From positions 1 to 32,840 of the forward strand of contig DALS01000042.1 in NCBI GenBank assembly GCA_002499445.1: 32,840 nt of DNA, in the 5' to 3' direction. The notes beneath the pieces were generated by a model. That model saw only the letters and a program-made list of their open reading frames with translations. It did not search any database and was not told the origin of the DNA. This DNA is from Methanosarcina sp. UBA293. GTDB taxonomy: Archaea; Halobacteriota; Methanosarcinia; Methanosarcinales; Methanosarcinaceae. A program made the translations under genes and the position numbers. Shown here in pieces: positions 8,425-16,996 of this stretch. Numbering within the stretch: position 1 is the first letter of the stretch; each line of letters opens with the position of its first letter.

Positions 8425-8855
8425 AGAAAATCTTCGATTTTCTTGGAGTTACACTGCAAGTACAAAAGCACGAAGTCTGTTTCGCTTCGCTCAAGCAGAC
8501 TATTACAGTTTAGCATAGTTGCGGCTCTGCAGCCCGAGTCCTGTCTCGGGAGGACGGCTTCCGTTTCGGCGCCCGAGTTCCGCCTCGGGAGCAGAAAAAT
8601 CTTTGATTTTTCTTTAGTTGCGATGTAATCGAAACAGCACGGTGCCCTTTTCGCTCCGCTCAAGAGGGCTAATTTACCGAATTTCTTTTTGGATCGCGAA
8701 GCAGGCGTGATCACAAACTTTTTCAAAAAAAGTTTGATCAAAAACGCAAACCTTTTTAGAAAAGGCTTGATCGCAAACCTTTTGAGAAAAGGTTTGATCG
8801 AAAACCCTGGAAGCGGCGTGATCAACCGGCGCAACGGTTGCGGTGCAACGGTTGC
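8425..8855. repeat. Intergenic mosaic of at least eight hairpins
   Basis: No gene is supported between 8300 and 8957. The centre is packed with short inverted repeats: AGAAAATC/GATTTTCT (8425-8443), AGTCTG/CAGACT (8474-8501), CCCGAG/CTCGGG twice (8533-8550 and 8572-8589), AGAAAAATC/GATTTTTCT (8593-8613), GCCCT/AGGGC around CGCTCCGCTC (8644-8669), CAAACTTTTT/AAAAAGTTTG (8714-8736), CAAACCTTTT/AAAAGGTTTG (8774-8796), and GCAAC-G-GTTGC twice (8831-8841, 8845-8855). The order A-C-A-C shows a duplicated block, and the GATC-bounded hairpins recur about every 30 nt. A 137-codon open frame on the minus strand here is a low-complexity artefact of these repeats. Confidence 0.8.
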
Positions 8856-8896
8856 GTTCGAACCTAAGTATTAAGAATAATCTGGATAATATATTA

Positions 8897-8941
8897 TTCT
8901 ATATTATTCAGAAATTCTATATTATTCAGAAAATAATATAG
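8897..8941. repeat. Tandem 18-nt repeat with overlapping palindrome
   Basis: TTCTATATTATTCAGAAA occurs twice back to back (8897-8914 and 8915-8932). The second copy overlaps a perfect inverted repeat, CTATATTATT/AATAATATAG, with a 5-nt spacer (8917-8926 and 8932-8941). It lies directly upstream of the GTGGGGG site and the TTG start of the next gene, so it could be an operator, the TATA region, or a leader hairpin. Confidence 0.65.
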
Positions 8942-8957
8942 AGTGGGGGCAATTTAA

Positions 8958-10649
8958 TTGGGGCTTTCAGATGCTTCCTGTGAAGCTGCCGGAAAAGCAA
9001 AGTTTAATTTTGCACTGGTGAAAGCTATTGTGCTTTTGCTGCTTGCTCTTTGCCTGGCGTCCTCAGCTAGTGCAAAGTACTCACTGGAAGGGGCTGAAAC
9101 AAATATAACTGTTAATGCCAGCGGTATAGTTCATGTTGAAGAATCGGTTTCGTATGCGTTTGATGGGAAGTATATCGATATTCACAGGGAACTCAAAGCA
9201 TTACCTGGAGAATCTATCCGAAACCTCGAGGGACATTGTTCAGACGAAGCGTGTAAACTTAGGATTGAACCGATTCCAGAAGGATATAAATTAACAGGCA
9301 AGCTGCCAGAAACTACTCCAGAAAAATTAACTCTTTTTACTTCTTATGATTTATATGGTACAGTAAAAGTTCACAGGGATGTTTCTGAATTTAGCTTTAA
9401 ACTGTGGAGTGGAGGATGGGAGAAACCTCTAAAGAACTTTAGAGGAAATATTATGCTTCCGGTAGAAAATGAAAGTGAAATCAGTTATTGGACTCGTCCG
9501 ATTGTTTATACACAGGAAGCGAATATAGAAAATAATGTTATTAATCTAAGGACAGGTGAAATTCCATCAACACATTGGTATGAAATTAAAGTGGTTTATC
9601 CAAGAATTGTATCTCCTAATCCTGTTATTGTTCAGATAGATGATGCTGAGGGGTTAGGAAAAATATTAGCTACTGAAAGTGAATATCAGCGGAAAGATTT
9701 GCTCTTAAAGAGTTTCCATAACATGACAATTTTAATTGCACTCTTTATCCTGGCTTTTCCTTTCCTTATATACTACATATATGGAAGAGAACCAAAAATC
9801 GACTATGAAGTAATGTATGAAAGGGGAATTCATGCTAATTTCAAGCCTATTGATTCCAAACCTGCTGTTGTAAATGCCATTATGAAGGGAAGAATGGCTA
9901 TTCCCACAATAGATGGATTTACTGCTACGGTTATGGACCTTGCCAATCGTGGATATATCTCTTTACGAAATTTAAAACCTGAAGAGGGGGAATCATCAAA
10001 CGTTACAGAAGCTGGGTCCAGAGACTTTATGGTTGAACTTCCAAACAATGAAGTATATTCGGAAGCTAAAGGAAGTCTATCTAACCTGGAAGACTTTGAA
10101 AAAGATGTGCTTTGTCTGTTAAACGCTCATGCTTCTGAAAGAAAAGTCTCCTGGAAAAAACTTGAAAAAGAGCTTGAAAGCGGAACGGATTCCTATCAAT
10201 TCTTAATTACCTGGAGCAAAAAAGTTCAAGCATACACTGAGTTTGATAAATTCTTCCAATCTACAGGAAACGCGTATATGAATTGTTTTGCCCGAACCAT
10301 TTTGTTAGCGGCAGTTGTCTACTATATTGCAATTTCCAAATATTTCCCTTCAGACGAGTTTCCTTTAGTATCAAAAATTAATGTGCTGACTGCTCTAGTC
10401 GGGATTTTCGGGTTCGTTATGGTAAAGAATCCAAACCTGCTTATAATGGTATTTGGACGGTGGACCCCTGAAGGAAGCCTTTACTATAAACGATGGCATA
10501 ATTTTAAAAAGTATCTTACAAATCTTCCTGCTTTTAAAGCACGTCCTCCTGAGTCAATAGAGATCTGGGACTCTTATCTAGTGTATGCCACTTCCCTTGG
10601 AGTCGCAAAGGAAGCTCTTCAGAATATATCTCTGATTTTTCCGTCTTAG
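8958..10649 (+). CDS. DUF2207-type membrane protein with signal peptide
   Basis: The 563-residue protein has the layout of the DUF2207 family, whose function is not established. A signal sequence (hydrophobic about 18-38, ending SSASA) leads to a large beta-rich extracytoplasmic region with the family-like opening NITVNASGIVHVEES. A membrane helix at about 256-277 is followed by the characteristic GREPKIDYEVMYERG junction. Next comes a cytoplasmic region with a likely winged-helix-like segment (FTATVMDLANRGYISL), and two more hydrophobic segments lie near 443-460 and 474-492. Many members end in a Gly/Ser-rich tail; this one does not. The start is TTG at 8958, preceded by GTGGGGGC. It appears to be monocistronic. 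Confidence 0.8.
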   Translation: MGLSDASCEAAGKAKFNFALVKAIVLLLLALCLASSASAKYSLEGAETNITVNASGIVHVEESVSYAFDGKYIDIHRELKALPGESIRNLEGHCSDEACKLRIEPIPEGYKLTGKLPETTPEKLTLFTSYDLYGTVKVHRDVSEFSFKLWSGGWEKPLKNFRGNIMLPVENESEISYWTRPIVYTQEANIENNVINLRTGEIPSTHWYEIKVVYPRIVSPNPVIVQIDDAEGLGKILATESEYQRKDLLLKSFHNMTILIALFILAFPFLIYYIYGREPKIDYEVMYERGIHANFKPIDSKPAVVNAIMKGRMAIPTIDGFTATVMDLANRGYISLRNLKPEEGESSNVTEAGSRDFMVELPNNEVYSEAKGSLSNLEDFEKDVLCLLNAHASERKVSWKKLEKELESGTDSYQFLITWSKKVQAYTEFDKFFQSTGNAYMNCFARTILLAAVVYYIAISKYFPSDEFPLVSKINVLTALVGIFGFVMVKNPNLLIMVFGRWTPEGSLYYKRWHNFKKYLTNLPAFKARPPESIEIWDSYLVYATSLGVAKEALQNISLIFPS

Positions 10650-10732
10650 CAGCTAATAAAGAGTCGCTTCTATCCAATAATCTATAATTGTGATCAAGCT
10701 AGCAACTACCTTCAATTTGGCTGTAATTCTGA

Positions 10733-11002
10733 GGTTACCTGCTCTTCACCTCATCTAAAGCAGCAGGGATTGAAGAGAATACAGAAACGGCGTAGGTGGC
10801 AGTTCTCAAGGGCACGGACACAGTGTCGAACAAAACATTCTAGGTAAAAAGGCAAGAAGTCCCTTAAACCTATATTCGAGATTTTGGAGCAGGTAATGCT
10901 TATAGTTTTCAGTCAGGGCTGAAAATTCCGAAAATTAATGAATCACAGGCGTTAACGAAGGATATGAAAAAATGTGAGGAAATTAATTTTCTGGAAAGTT
11001 GA
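10733..11002 (+). pseudogene. Decayed coding frame, unidentified
   Basis: The 525-nt spacer 10650-11174 has no intact gene. One frame from 10733 to the TGA at 11000 reads like protein over about 90 codons but contains TAG at 10793 and 10841 and TAA at 10865. Readable parts include AAGIEENTETA, VAVLKGTDTVSNKTF and, after the TAA, RDFGAGNAYSFQSGLKIPK. I see no start codon context and no recognisable family. A gene remnant is the simplest reading. Confidence 0.25.
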
Positions 11003-11174
11003 CTGAAAAAATAACAGACTTGATAATAGTTCTCAAATCTGACCAGCAAGGCTAAGGGTCTGTTTTATTAGAAGGATTCAATTTTTCAGATTTGATCAGT
11101 TGCTTCCGGTTTTCCTCTTAGCCTTGACATTTTCACTGATTTTCGATTTTCACTGATTTTTCAATAAGATATAC

Positions 11175-14051
11175 TCATTTACTTCCGGAGACTATAATAT
11201 ACTTTGGCATGATTCTGGTGTTGCTACCATTTTCATTCGTTACTGTAAGACTTACATCGTAAGTCCCAGGTTCATTAAATGTGTGTGTTGCGTTTAAAGC
11301 ATGTTTTGACTTAATGCCGTCTCCGAAATCCCAGTGCCAGAAGTTCGGTGAACCTGTACTGTTGTCAGTAAATAATACTATTAAAGGTGCATTTCCTGAT
11401 GTTATATTAGCAAAGAAGTCAGCAACAGGTGTTTTTAGTGATGGTACCACTTCCGAAACAGTACACATATAAATATCCTCATTTGTCAAGGGAAAAAAAT
11501 TGCCTGTATATTCGTTACGTGAATCGCTCCAAACTATCCTATCGCCATAGATTGCAGGATACGACAGCCCTGATTTGTTTGAGGTAATCTGAGTTTCTGT
11601 ATGAGTAGAGATATTATACATATAAATATCGACATTTCTATTACGCTCGTCTACCCATACTATCCTGTCGCCATAGATAGCAGGATTATCCTGCCTTGTT
11701 GATTCATAGGCGGTGACTTTGGTCTCCTTGGATGTAGAAAGATCGTACATATAAATCTGGCTACCATTCACGTAAACTATCCTATCACCGTAGATTTTAG
11801 GATCCGATGCCGATCCACTGGTGGTAATTTGAGTTTCTGTAGATGTAGAAAGATTATACATATAAATGTCAGTTTTACTCCATGAACTATTGCCATTGCG
11901 ATAATCTTGCCAAACTATTTTATCTCCGTAAATTGCAGGATAATCCTGCTGTGATTCATTTGTGGTAATCTGAGTTTCTTTAGAAGTAGAGAGATCATAC
12001 ATGTAAATATCGGCGTTTCCACTGCGTATATCTCGTAAATCTGTATATACTATTTTGTCTCTGTAAATAGCAGGATAGAACGCGTTTATACTGTTTGGAA
12101 TCTGAGTTTCTTTGGAGATAGACAGATTATAGACTTGTATACCCGAATTTTCCCATGTTCCATTATTATTACGATGCGCCTTCCAAACTATTCTATCACC
12201 GTAGATTTCTGCCCATGCACTATACCTATATGCATATGAAATATTGGTAGGAAGGTGAGTTTCCCTAGAAGTGGAGAGATCGTAAATACAGATATTGTAA
12301 TTTTCCCATCCGTTGCGATCATCTAAATATACTATTTTATCTCCGTAAATGGCAGGTTTCGTTTGATTTGATTTGTTTGTGGTAATCTGAGCCTCCGTGA
12401 GAGTGTACTGAGGTCTATTGGATGCTGTTACTGGGTATAATTTAGAGGAAGTACCGTTTGCATTGCTTACTGTCAGATTGACAGTGTAGGCACCGGATAC
12501 CGGGTATACATAAACCGGTGTTTTATCTGTAGAATCAATGACTCCATCATTATCGAAATCCCATATTCTGGATGTTGCATTTTGCGAAAAGTCTATAAAC
12601 TGGATAGAAAGAGGTACATAACCAGCAGTTACATTGACACTGAAGTTTGCAACAGGAAATACCGGCTGCTGATCTTTGGATCTAGATACAAGAGGAAAAG
12701 AATCAACATCATACGCACTGGCAGTATAGACAGAGTCCCCAATCCCATCTCTGTTCCAGTCATTACAAGTTTGAGAGAATCCGGTTCCATCTGGCTTTGC
12801 CCAGAAATTTCCACCAAGGTAAGATCCATCTATGATATTGGTGCCTGAGGTTTTTGTGGTGTTCAAAGCAATAGAATTTTTTCCTGCGCTAATGTTTGTT
12901 GCCTTTGCAATATAATAGTTGCCTGTATAGTTGCCTGTGTCGTTAAAGAAATTGATTGTATTATTGAATATATTATTGTAGAACCGATTAGTCCCATTAT
13001 ATGGAGATTCACTAACTTGGTTGATATACATTCCGTATTGCTTGTTTAGTTCCACCCTGTTATTGCTTACCAGATTACCGAAAGAATCACCTTCTAACGA
13101 TATTCCTATATTGTTGTTTGAAATCGTGTTATTTAGGAGTGAATTACCTCCTGCCTGTTCCATGGTAAAACCATCCACCAGTATCCCAATATTGTTTTTC
13201 GAAATTGTGTTATTTGAAAATAAGTTGCCTCCCGAGTCCCCAACATAAATTCCTTTGTCATTAGACATCAGGGTATTATTGTGAACTATGTTATGTCCCG
13301 TGAATCGAGTTATATATATGCCGTAACTACAATTTACAATTGTATTGTTTTCTATACCAGAAGAAGCTTCACCAAGGTAGATTCCATATTCTGGATTTGA
13401 AATATAATTGCCGAGGATTTTGTGGATATCACCTTCAATTATCCCTATGCCCCCGTTCAGAAGTGTATTATTAAACAAAACACAATTACGGGGTCCATGA
13501 GAAATGATAATTCCTTCGTTAACAATTAGATTATCAGAAATTGTAAAATTAGAATCTGCCCAAGGACCAAATATGCTGATACCTGAATTTAAGATTACAT
13601 TTTTCTCAATAGTAGAATTGTAACAGTTATCTGCATAAATACCTGATTCCAAAATGTTATTTTTAACAGTACAGTTTTCAATTTTACCATACCAGACCTC
13701 ACCCGTAGGACGACCTTTTAAAACTAAGTTTTCTTGTATGCTAAAGCCACTTAGGGTAATATTATTTACACTCAGTATAAAAGCCCGGACAATAGTATCC
13801 TTAGGATTTTTAGACTCAGAAAGGATGCTTATGTTCTGTATCCCTAGATCAACACTTTCGTTATAGAAACCTGGATAAACAAGAATTACATCTCCTGATG
13901 ACGAATTGTTTACTGCTTCCTGAATCGATCGGAAATCTGCACTTGAACTATTAGCATCTACCACAATTTCCCTGGCAAATGCAGAATTTTGAACCGAAGT
14001 TATAAGAAAAACAACAACTGATAAAAAAACGATTAATTTATTTACCCACAC
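11175..14051 (-). CDS. Secreted surface protein: beta-helix, PKD, beta-propeller, PKD
   Basis: The 958-residue product starts with a signal peptide (1-27, ending NSAFA). A NosD-type right-handed parallel beta-helix follows (about 30-440), built of repeats such as NNTISNNNIGI. A PKD domain lies at about 466-550 (WDFDNDG, then TVNLTVSNANG). A TolB-like propeller (about 550-870) has seven or so repeats of the form PAIYGDKIVW...DIYMYDLSTSKETQIT, and a second PKD domain (about 875-958, WHWDFGDG) ends the protein. Such proteins occur on the Methanosarcina cell surface and may bind glycans or matrix; the ligand is unknown. No C-terminal membrane anchor or sorting signal is visible. The start is GTG at 14051, with GGGGGAAG upstream. 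It is the first of three paralogues and the only one with PKD domains that remain intact. Confidence 0.88.
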   Translation of the reverse strand: MWVNKLIVFLSVVVFLITSVQNSAFAREIVVDANSSSADFRSIQEAVNNSSSGDVILVYPGFYNESVDLGIQNISILSESKNPKDTIVRAFILSVNNITLSGFSIQENLVLKGRPTGEVWYGKIENCTVKNNILESGIYADNCYNSTIEKNVILNSGISIFGPWADSNFTISDNLIVNEGIIISHGPRNCVLFNNTLLNGGIGIIEGDIHKILGNYISNPEYGIYLGEASSGIENNTIVNCSYGIYITRFTGHNIVHNNTLMSNDKGIYVGDSGGNLFSNNTISKNNIGILVDGFTMEQAGGNSLLNNTISNNNIGISLEGDSFGNLVSNNRVELNKQYGMYINQVSESPYNGTNRFYNNIFNNTINFFNDTGNYTGNYYIAKATNISAGKNSIALNTTKTSGTNIIDGSYLGGNFWAKPDGTGFSQTCNDWNRDGIGDSVYTASAYDVDSFPLVSRSKDQQPVFPVANFSVNVTAGYVPLSIQFIDFSQNATSRIWDFDNDGVIDSTDKTPVYVYPVSGAYTVNLTVSNANGTSSKLYPVTASNRPQYTLTEAQITTNKSNQTKPAIYGDKIVYLDDRNGWENYNICIYDLSTSRETHLPTNISYAYRYSAWAEIYGDRIVWKAHRNNNGTWENSGIQVYNLSISKETQIPNSINAFYPAIYRDKIVYTDLRDIRSGNADIYMYDLSTSKETQITTNESQQDYPAIYGDKIVWQDYRNGNSSWSKTDIYMYNLSTSTETQITTSGSASDPKIYGDRIVYVNGSQIYMYDLSTSKETKVTAYESTRQDNPAIYGDRIVWVDERNRNVDIYMYNISTHTETQITSNKSGLSYPAIYGDRIVWSDSRNEYTGNFFPLTNEDIYMCTVSEVVPSLKTPVADFFANITSGNAPLIVLFTDNSTGSPNFWHWDFGDGIKSKHALNATHTFNEPGTYDVSLTVTNENGSNTRIMPKYIIVSGSK

Positions 14052-14136
14052 CTATACTTCCCCCGTTAAACCAGAAATATTAAACCAAACCCCTAAAATT
14101 CAGCTGTTTAAGAATTAATAGGCCTTATCTCAGGAG

Positions 14137-14149
14137 CTTTATATAATCC
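14137..14149 (-). promoter_or_regulatory. TATA box of surface-protein gene 1
   Basis: The minus strand reads GGATTATATAAAG about 86-98 nt before the start codon. The same element precedes both paralogues (16775-16787 and 19741-19755), so it was duplicated with the genes. It predicts a leader of roughly 60-70 nt. Confidence 0.6.
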
Positions 14150-14329
14150 TAATCTTTTCTTCGAGGAAAATGCAGAAGGTTGAGAAATTATTTTATGTTT
14201 AAATAGTTAAAAGTAGTTAATTTAGAGTTTTAATGGTTTTCATTTCTTGTTCTTTGCATTAATAAAAGGAAATAACGTTAAAAGTTCGCTCAGAACACCG
14301 CTGTTGACTTTAACAATTAACAATGAGTT

Positions 14330-16678
14330 TCAGGAAATAGAGGATGCAGAAAAACCTGCATCATGTAACCCTTCCTCCTGTTCTGAGATAATGCACATAT
14401 AGATATCGGTATCTCCATTGCGCTTATCCTCCCACACTATCTTGTCCCCGTATATTGCAGGACGTTCCTGATTTGATTCATTGGTAGTGATCCGAATTTC
14501 CTTTTTAGTTAAGAGATCGTACATGTAGATATCCCAGTTTCCATTACGATAATCAGCCCACACTATTCTATCGTTGTAGAGGTCAGGATAAGCTTTCATT
14601 GATTCATTAGTAGTTATTTGGGTCTCTTCAGAGGTAGAGGTATTGTACATATAAATATCGAGGTTTCCATTTCGATTATCCATCCAGACAATTCTATCCC
14701 CGTAAATTGCAGGCTTGCTCTGCTCTGATCCAGTTAGAGTTAGCTGTGTCTCTCGGAAAGTGGAAAGATTGTACATGTAGATGCTACCTGAGTCTCCAAA
14801 TCTGTTGCGAGTGTCCTCCCATACCACTCTGTCTCCATAGATATCAGGATTATTCTGTCTCGATTCATCGGTGGTAATCTGAGTTTCTGTGGAAGTGGAG
14901 ATATTATACGTGTGTACATCGACTTTTCCATTGCGGTGATCAATCCATACAATCTTGTCTTCATAGATAGCAGGAAACCACATATCTGATTTGTTAGTGA
15001 TTATCTGAGTTTCTTTGGAAGTAGAGATATCGTACATGTGGATACCCCAATTTCCGTTACGTATCTCCATCCATACTGTTATGTCATTATGGATTGCAGG
15101 ATCGGCTGCATTTCCGCTTGTGGAGATCTGAGTTTCTTCGTGAGTAGAGAGATCATACATATAGATGTTAGGATCTCTATTTCGAAAATCCCGCCATACT
15201 ACTCTATCACCATAGATAGCAGGTTCTTCCTGCCTTGATTCATTTGTAGTAACCATATATTCAGTGAGGATAAGCCCCCCATCTACATGTCGTACAGGAG
15301 ATGTGGTAAGTGGAAGATAATCAGTACAATTTCCGGTGATATTATAGGGTAAATCGCAGATCCCATCTTTATCTGAATCCATACAAGTCTCGGAAAAACC
15401 AGTGCTATCAGGTTTTGCCCAAAAGTTTCCACCAAGATAAGGTCCATCTATGACGTTAATGCCTGAGACTCTTGTCGTATTCAAGACAGCAGAAATTATT
15501 CCGAAGCTATTGTTTATTGTTTGTTCCGTATAATTATTCTCTGTGTAGTTCCCTGCGTCATTAAAAAAGTTAATAGTGTTGTTGAATATGTTATTGTAAA
15601 ACCAGTTAGGCCCGTTATATGGTGCCTTATAGCTTACTTGTTTGGTATATACTCCATATTGCTTGTTTAGCTCCACCTTATTATTAGTTACTAGATTGCC
15701 AGAAGAACCGCCTTCGAATGATATTCCAATATTATTGTTTGATATGGTATTATTTGAGAGTAAATTAGTTCCTGAATTAGCTATGAAAGAACGGCTTAAC
15801 AATATCCCAATATTGTTTGTTGAAATAGTGTTATTTAATAATGAGTTGTCTATTGAGTCTCCAACCTTAACTCCTTGATTATTAAATTTCACGGTATTAT
15901 TGTTAATTATGTTCCGTGATGAGAGATCCACCGAGATACCGTAACTACAATTCACAACCGTATTGTTTTTTATCTCATTTGAGTAAGATTCATATAGTGC
16001 AATTCCAGAATCTTCTTGGCTATTTGAAATATAATTGCCGAGAATTTTGTTATTACTAGATTCAGTCAACCGTATGTTACCGTTCAAAAGAGTGTTATTG
16101 ACCAAACTGTAATTATATGGCCCACGAAAAACAATAATAATTCCATTAGATATTAAATTGTCAGATATTTTAGAATTAAAACTATCAAGACCATTTACGA
16201 TGATACCTGAATCCAAAAATACGTTTTTTTCAATAGCGGAATTGTAACACTTACTAGAATAAATGCCTGATTTCAAAATGTTATTATTAACAGTGCAGTT
16301 TCCAACTGGATAATAAGAGTAGCCAGAAGGAAATGTATATCCCTGTAAAGTCAAACTTTCCTGTACACTAAACCCGCTTACAATAATATTGTTTACACTC
16401 AGCTTAAAAGCTCGAACAGTCGTATCCTCAGGGTTTTCAGACTCGGAAAGGACGCTTATATTCTGTATCCCTATATCCACGCTTTCGTTATAAATACCCG
16501 GATAAACTAAAATCACATCTCCCGAAGAGGAACAATTTACTGCTTTCTGAATGGATCTGAAATCCGCGTCTGAACCATTATCATCTACAGTAATTTCCTT
16601 GGCAGATGCAGGATTATAAGCCACAGTAAAAAGAAAAATAGCAACTGCTAAAAGAACGGTTGATTTATTTACCCACAA
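14330..16678 (-). CDS. Secreted surface protein: beta-helix plus beta-propeller
   Basis: This 782-residue paralogue of the neighbouring 11175-14051 protein has a signal peptide (1-27, ending NPASA) and a NosD-type beta-helix (about 30-440). It then passes directly, with no PKD domain, into a TolB-like propeller (about 465-770) with repeats such as PAIYGDRIVWMDNRNGN and IYMYNLSTF. It ends in a short polar tail (GLHDAGFSASSIS) in place of the second PKD. The start appears to be TTG at 16678: GGGGGAAAG lies just upstream and the following residues (WVNKSTVLL) align with the paralogues' starts. Loss or gain of the PKD domains is the main difference within the array. It is expected outside the cell or at the S-layer; ligand unknown. 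Confidence 0.87.
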   Translation of the reverse strand: MWVNKSTVLLAVAIFLFTVAYNPASAKEITVDDNGSDADFRSIQKAVNCSSSGDVILVYPGIYNESVDIGIQNISVLSESENPEDTTVRAFKLSVNNIIVSGFSVQESLTLQGYTFPSGYSYYPVGNCTVNNNILKSGIYSSKCYNSAIEKNVFLDSGIIVNGLDSFNSKISDNLISNGIIIVFRGPYNYSLVNNTLLNGNIRLTESSNNKILGNYISNSQEDSGIALYESYSNEIKNNTVVNCSYGISVDLSSRNIINNNTVKFNNQGVKVGDSIDNSLLNNTISTNNIGILLSRSFIANSGTNLLSNNTISNNNIGISFEGGSSGNLVTNNKVELNKQYGVYTKQVSYKAPYNGPNWFYNNIFNNTINFFNDAGNYTENNYTEQTINNSFGIISAVLNTTRVSGINVIDGPYLGGNFWAKPDSTGFSETCMDSDKDGICDLPYNITGNCTDYLPLTTSPVRHVDGGLILTEYMVTTNESRQEEPAIYGDRVVWRDFRNRDPNIYMYDLSTHEETQISTSGNAADPAIHNDITVWMEIRNGNWGIHMYDISTSKETQIITNKSDMWFPAIYEDKIVWIDHRNGKVDVHTYNISTSTETQITTDESRQNNPDIYGDRVVWEDTRNRFGDSGSIYMYNLSTFRETQLTLTGSEQSKPAIYGDRIVWMDNRNGNLDIYMYNTSTSEETQITTNESMKAYPDLYNDRIVWADYRNGNWDIYMYDLLTKKEIRITTNESNQERPAIYGDKIVWEDKRNGDTDIYMCIISEQEEGLHDAGFSASSIS

Positions 16679-16774
16679 GGTTACTTTCCCCCTTTTAAAT
16701 CAGAAATTGAAACTAATAAAGTCCTAGTAAGCCTAGAAATTAGCTATTTCAGAGCTAATTTAGCTTATTTTCTA

Positions 16775-16787
16775 AAATTATATAACC
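16775..16787 (-). promoter_or_regulatory. TATA box of surface-protein gene 2
   Basis: The minus strand reads GGTTATATAATTT about 97 nt before the TTG start. It matches the elements ahead of the two paralogues. The 318-nt spacer 16679-16996 also shows patchy similarity to 14052-14329, and I see no gene in it. Confidence 0.6.
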
Positions 16788-16996
16788 TTAATCTATTCTT
16801 TGAGGAAAGTATAACAGGTTAAGAAGTTATATTGCTTTTAAATAGCCAAGATTTACTAGTTTTGAGTTTTCAGGTTTCTTCCTTATTGCATTGGTTTAAG
16901 GAACTAAAATTAAAGTTTGCTCACACCGCTGCTGATAATCTTGTGATTTAACGACATGTTTTACGAAATAAGAGAGCAGAAAAGCCTGCAACAGGT

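Noticed and set aside
8421..8834. A 137-codon minus-strand frame in the hairpin-rich spacer
   Set aside because: Its repeats (KPFLKRFA and similar) are direct translations of the DNA hairpins; no ribosome binding site or family.
12980..13620. Repeated motifs in the surface-protein genes that look like a spaced repeat array
   Set aside because: They are the coding repeats of the beta-helix (NNTISNNN-type), imperfect and in frame, not CRISPR repeats.
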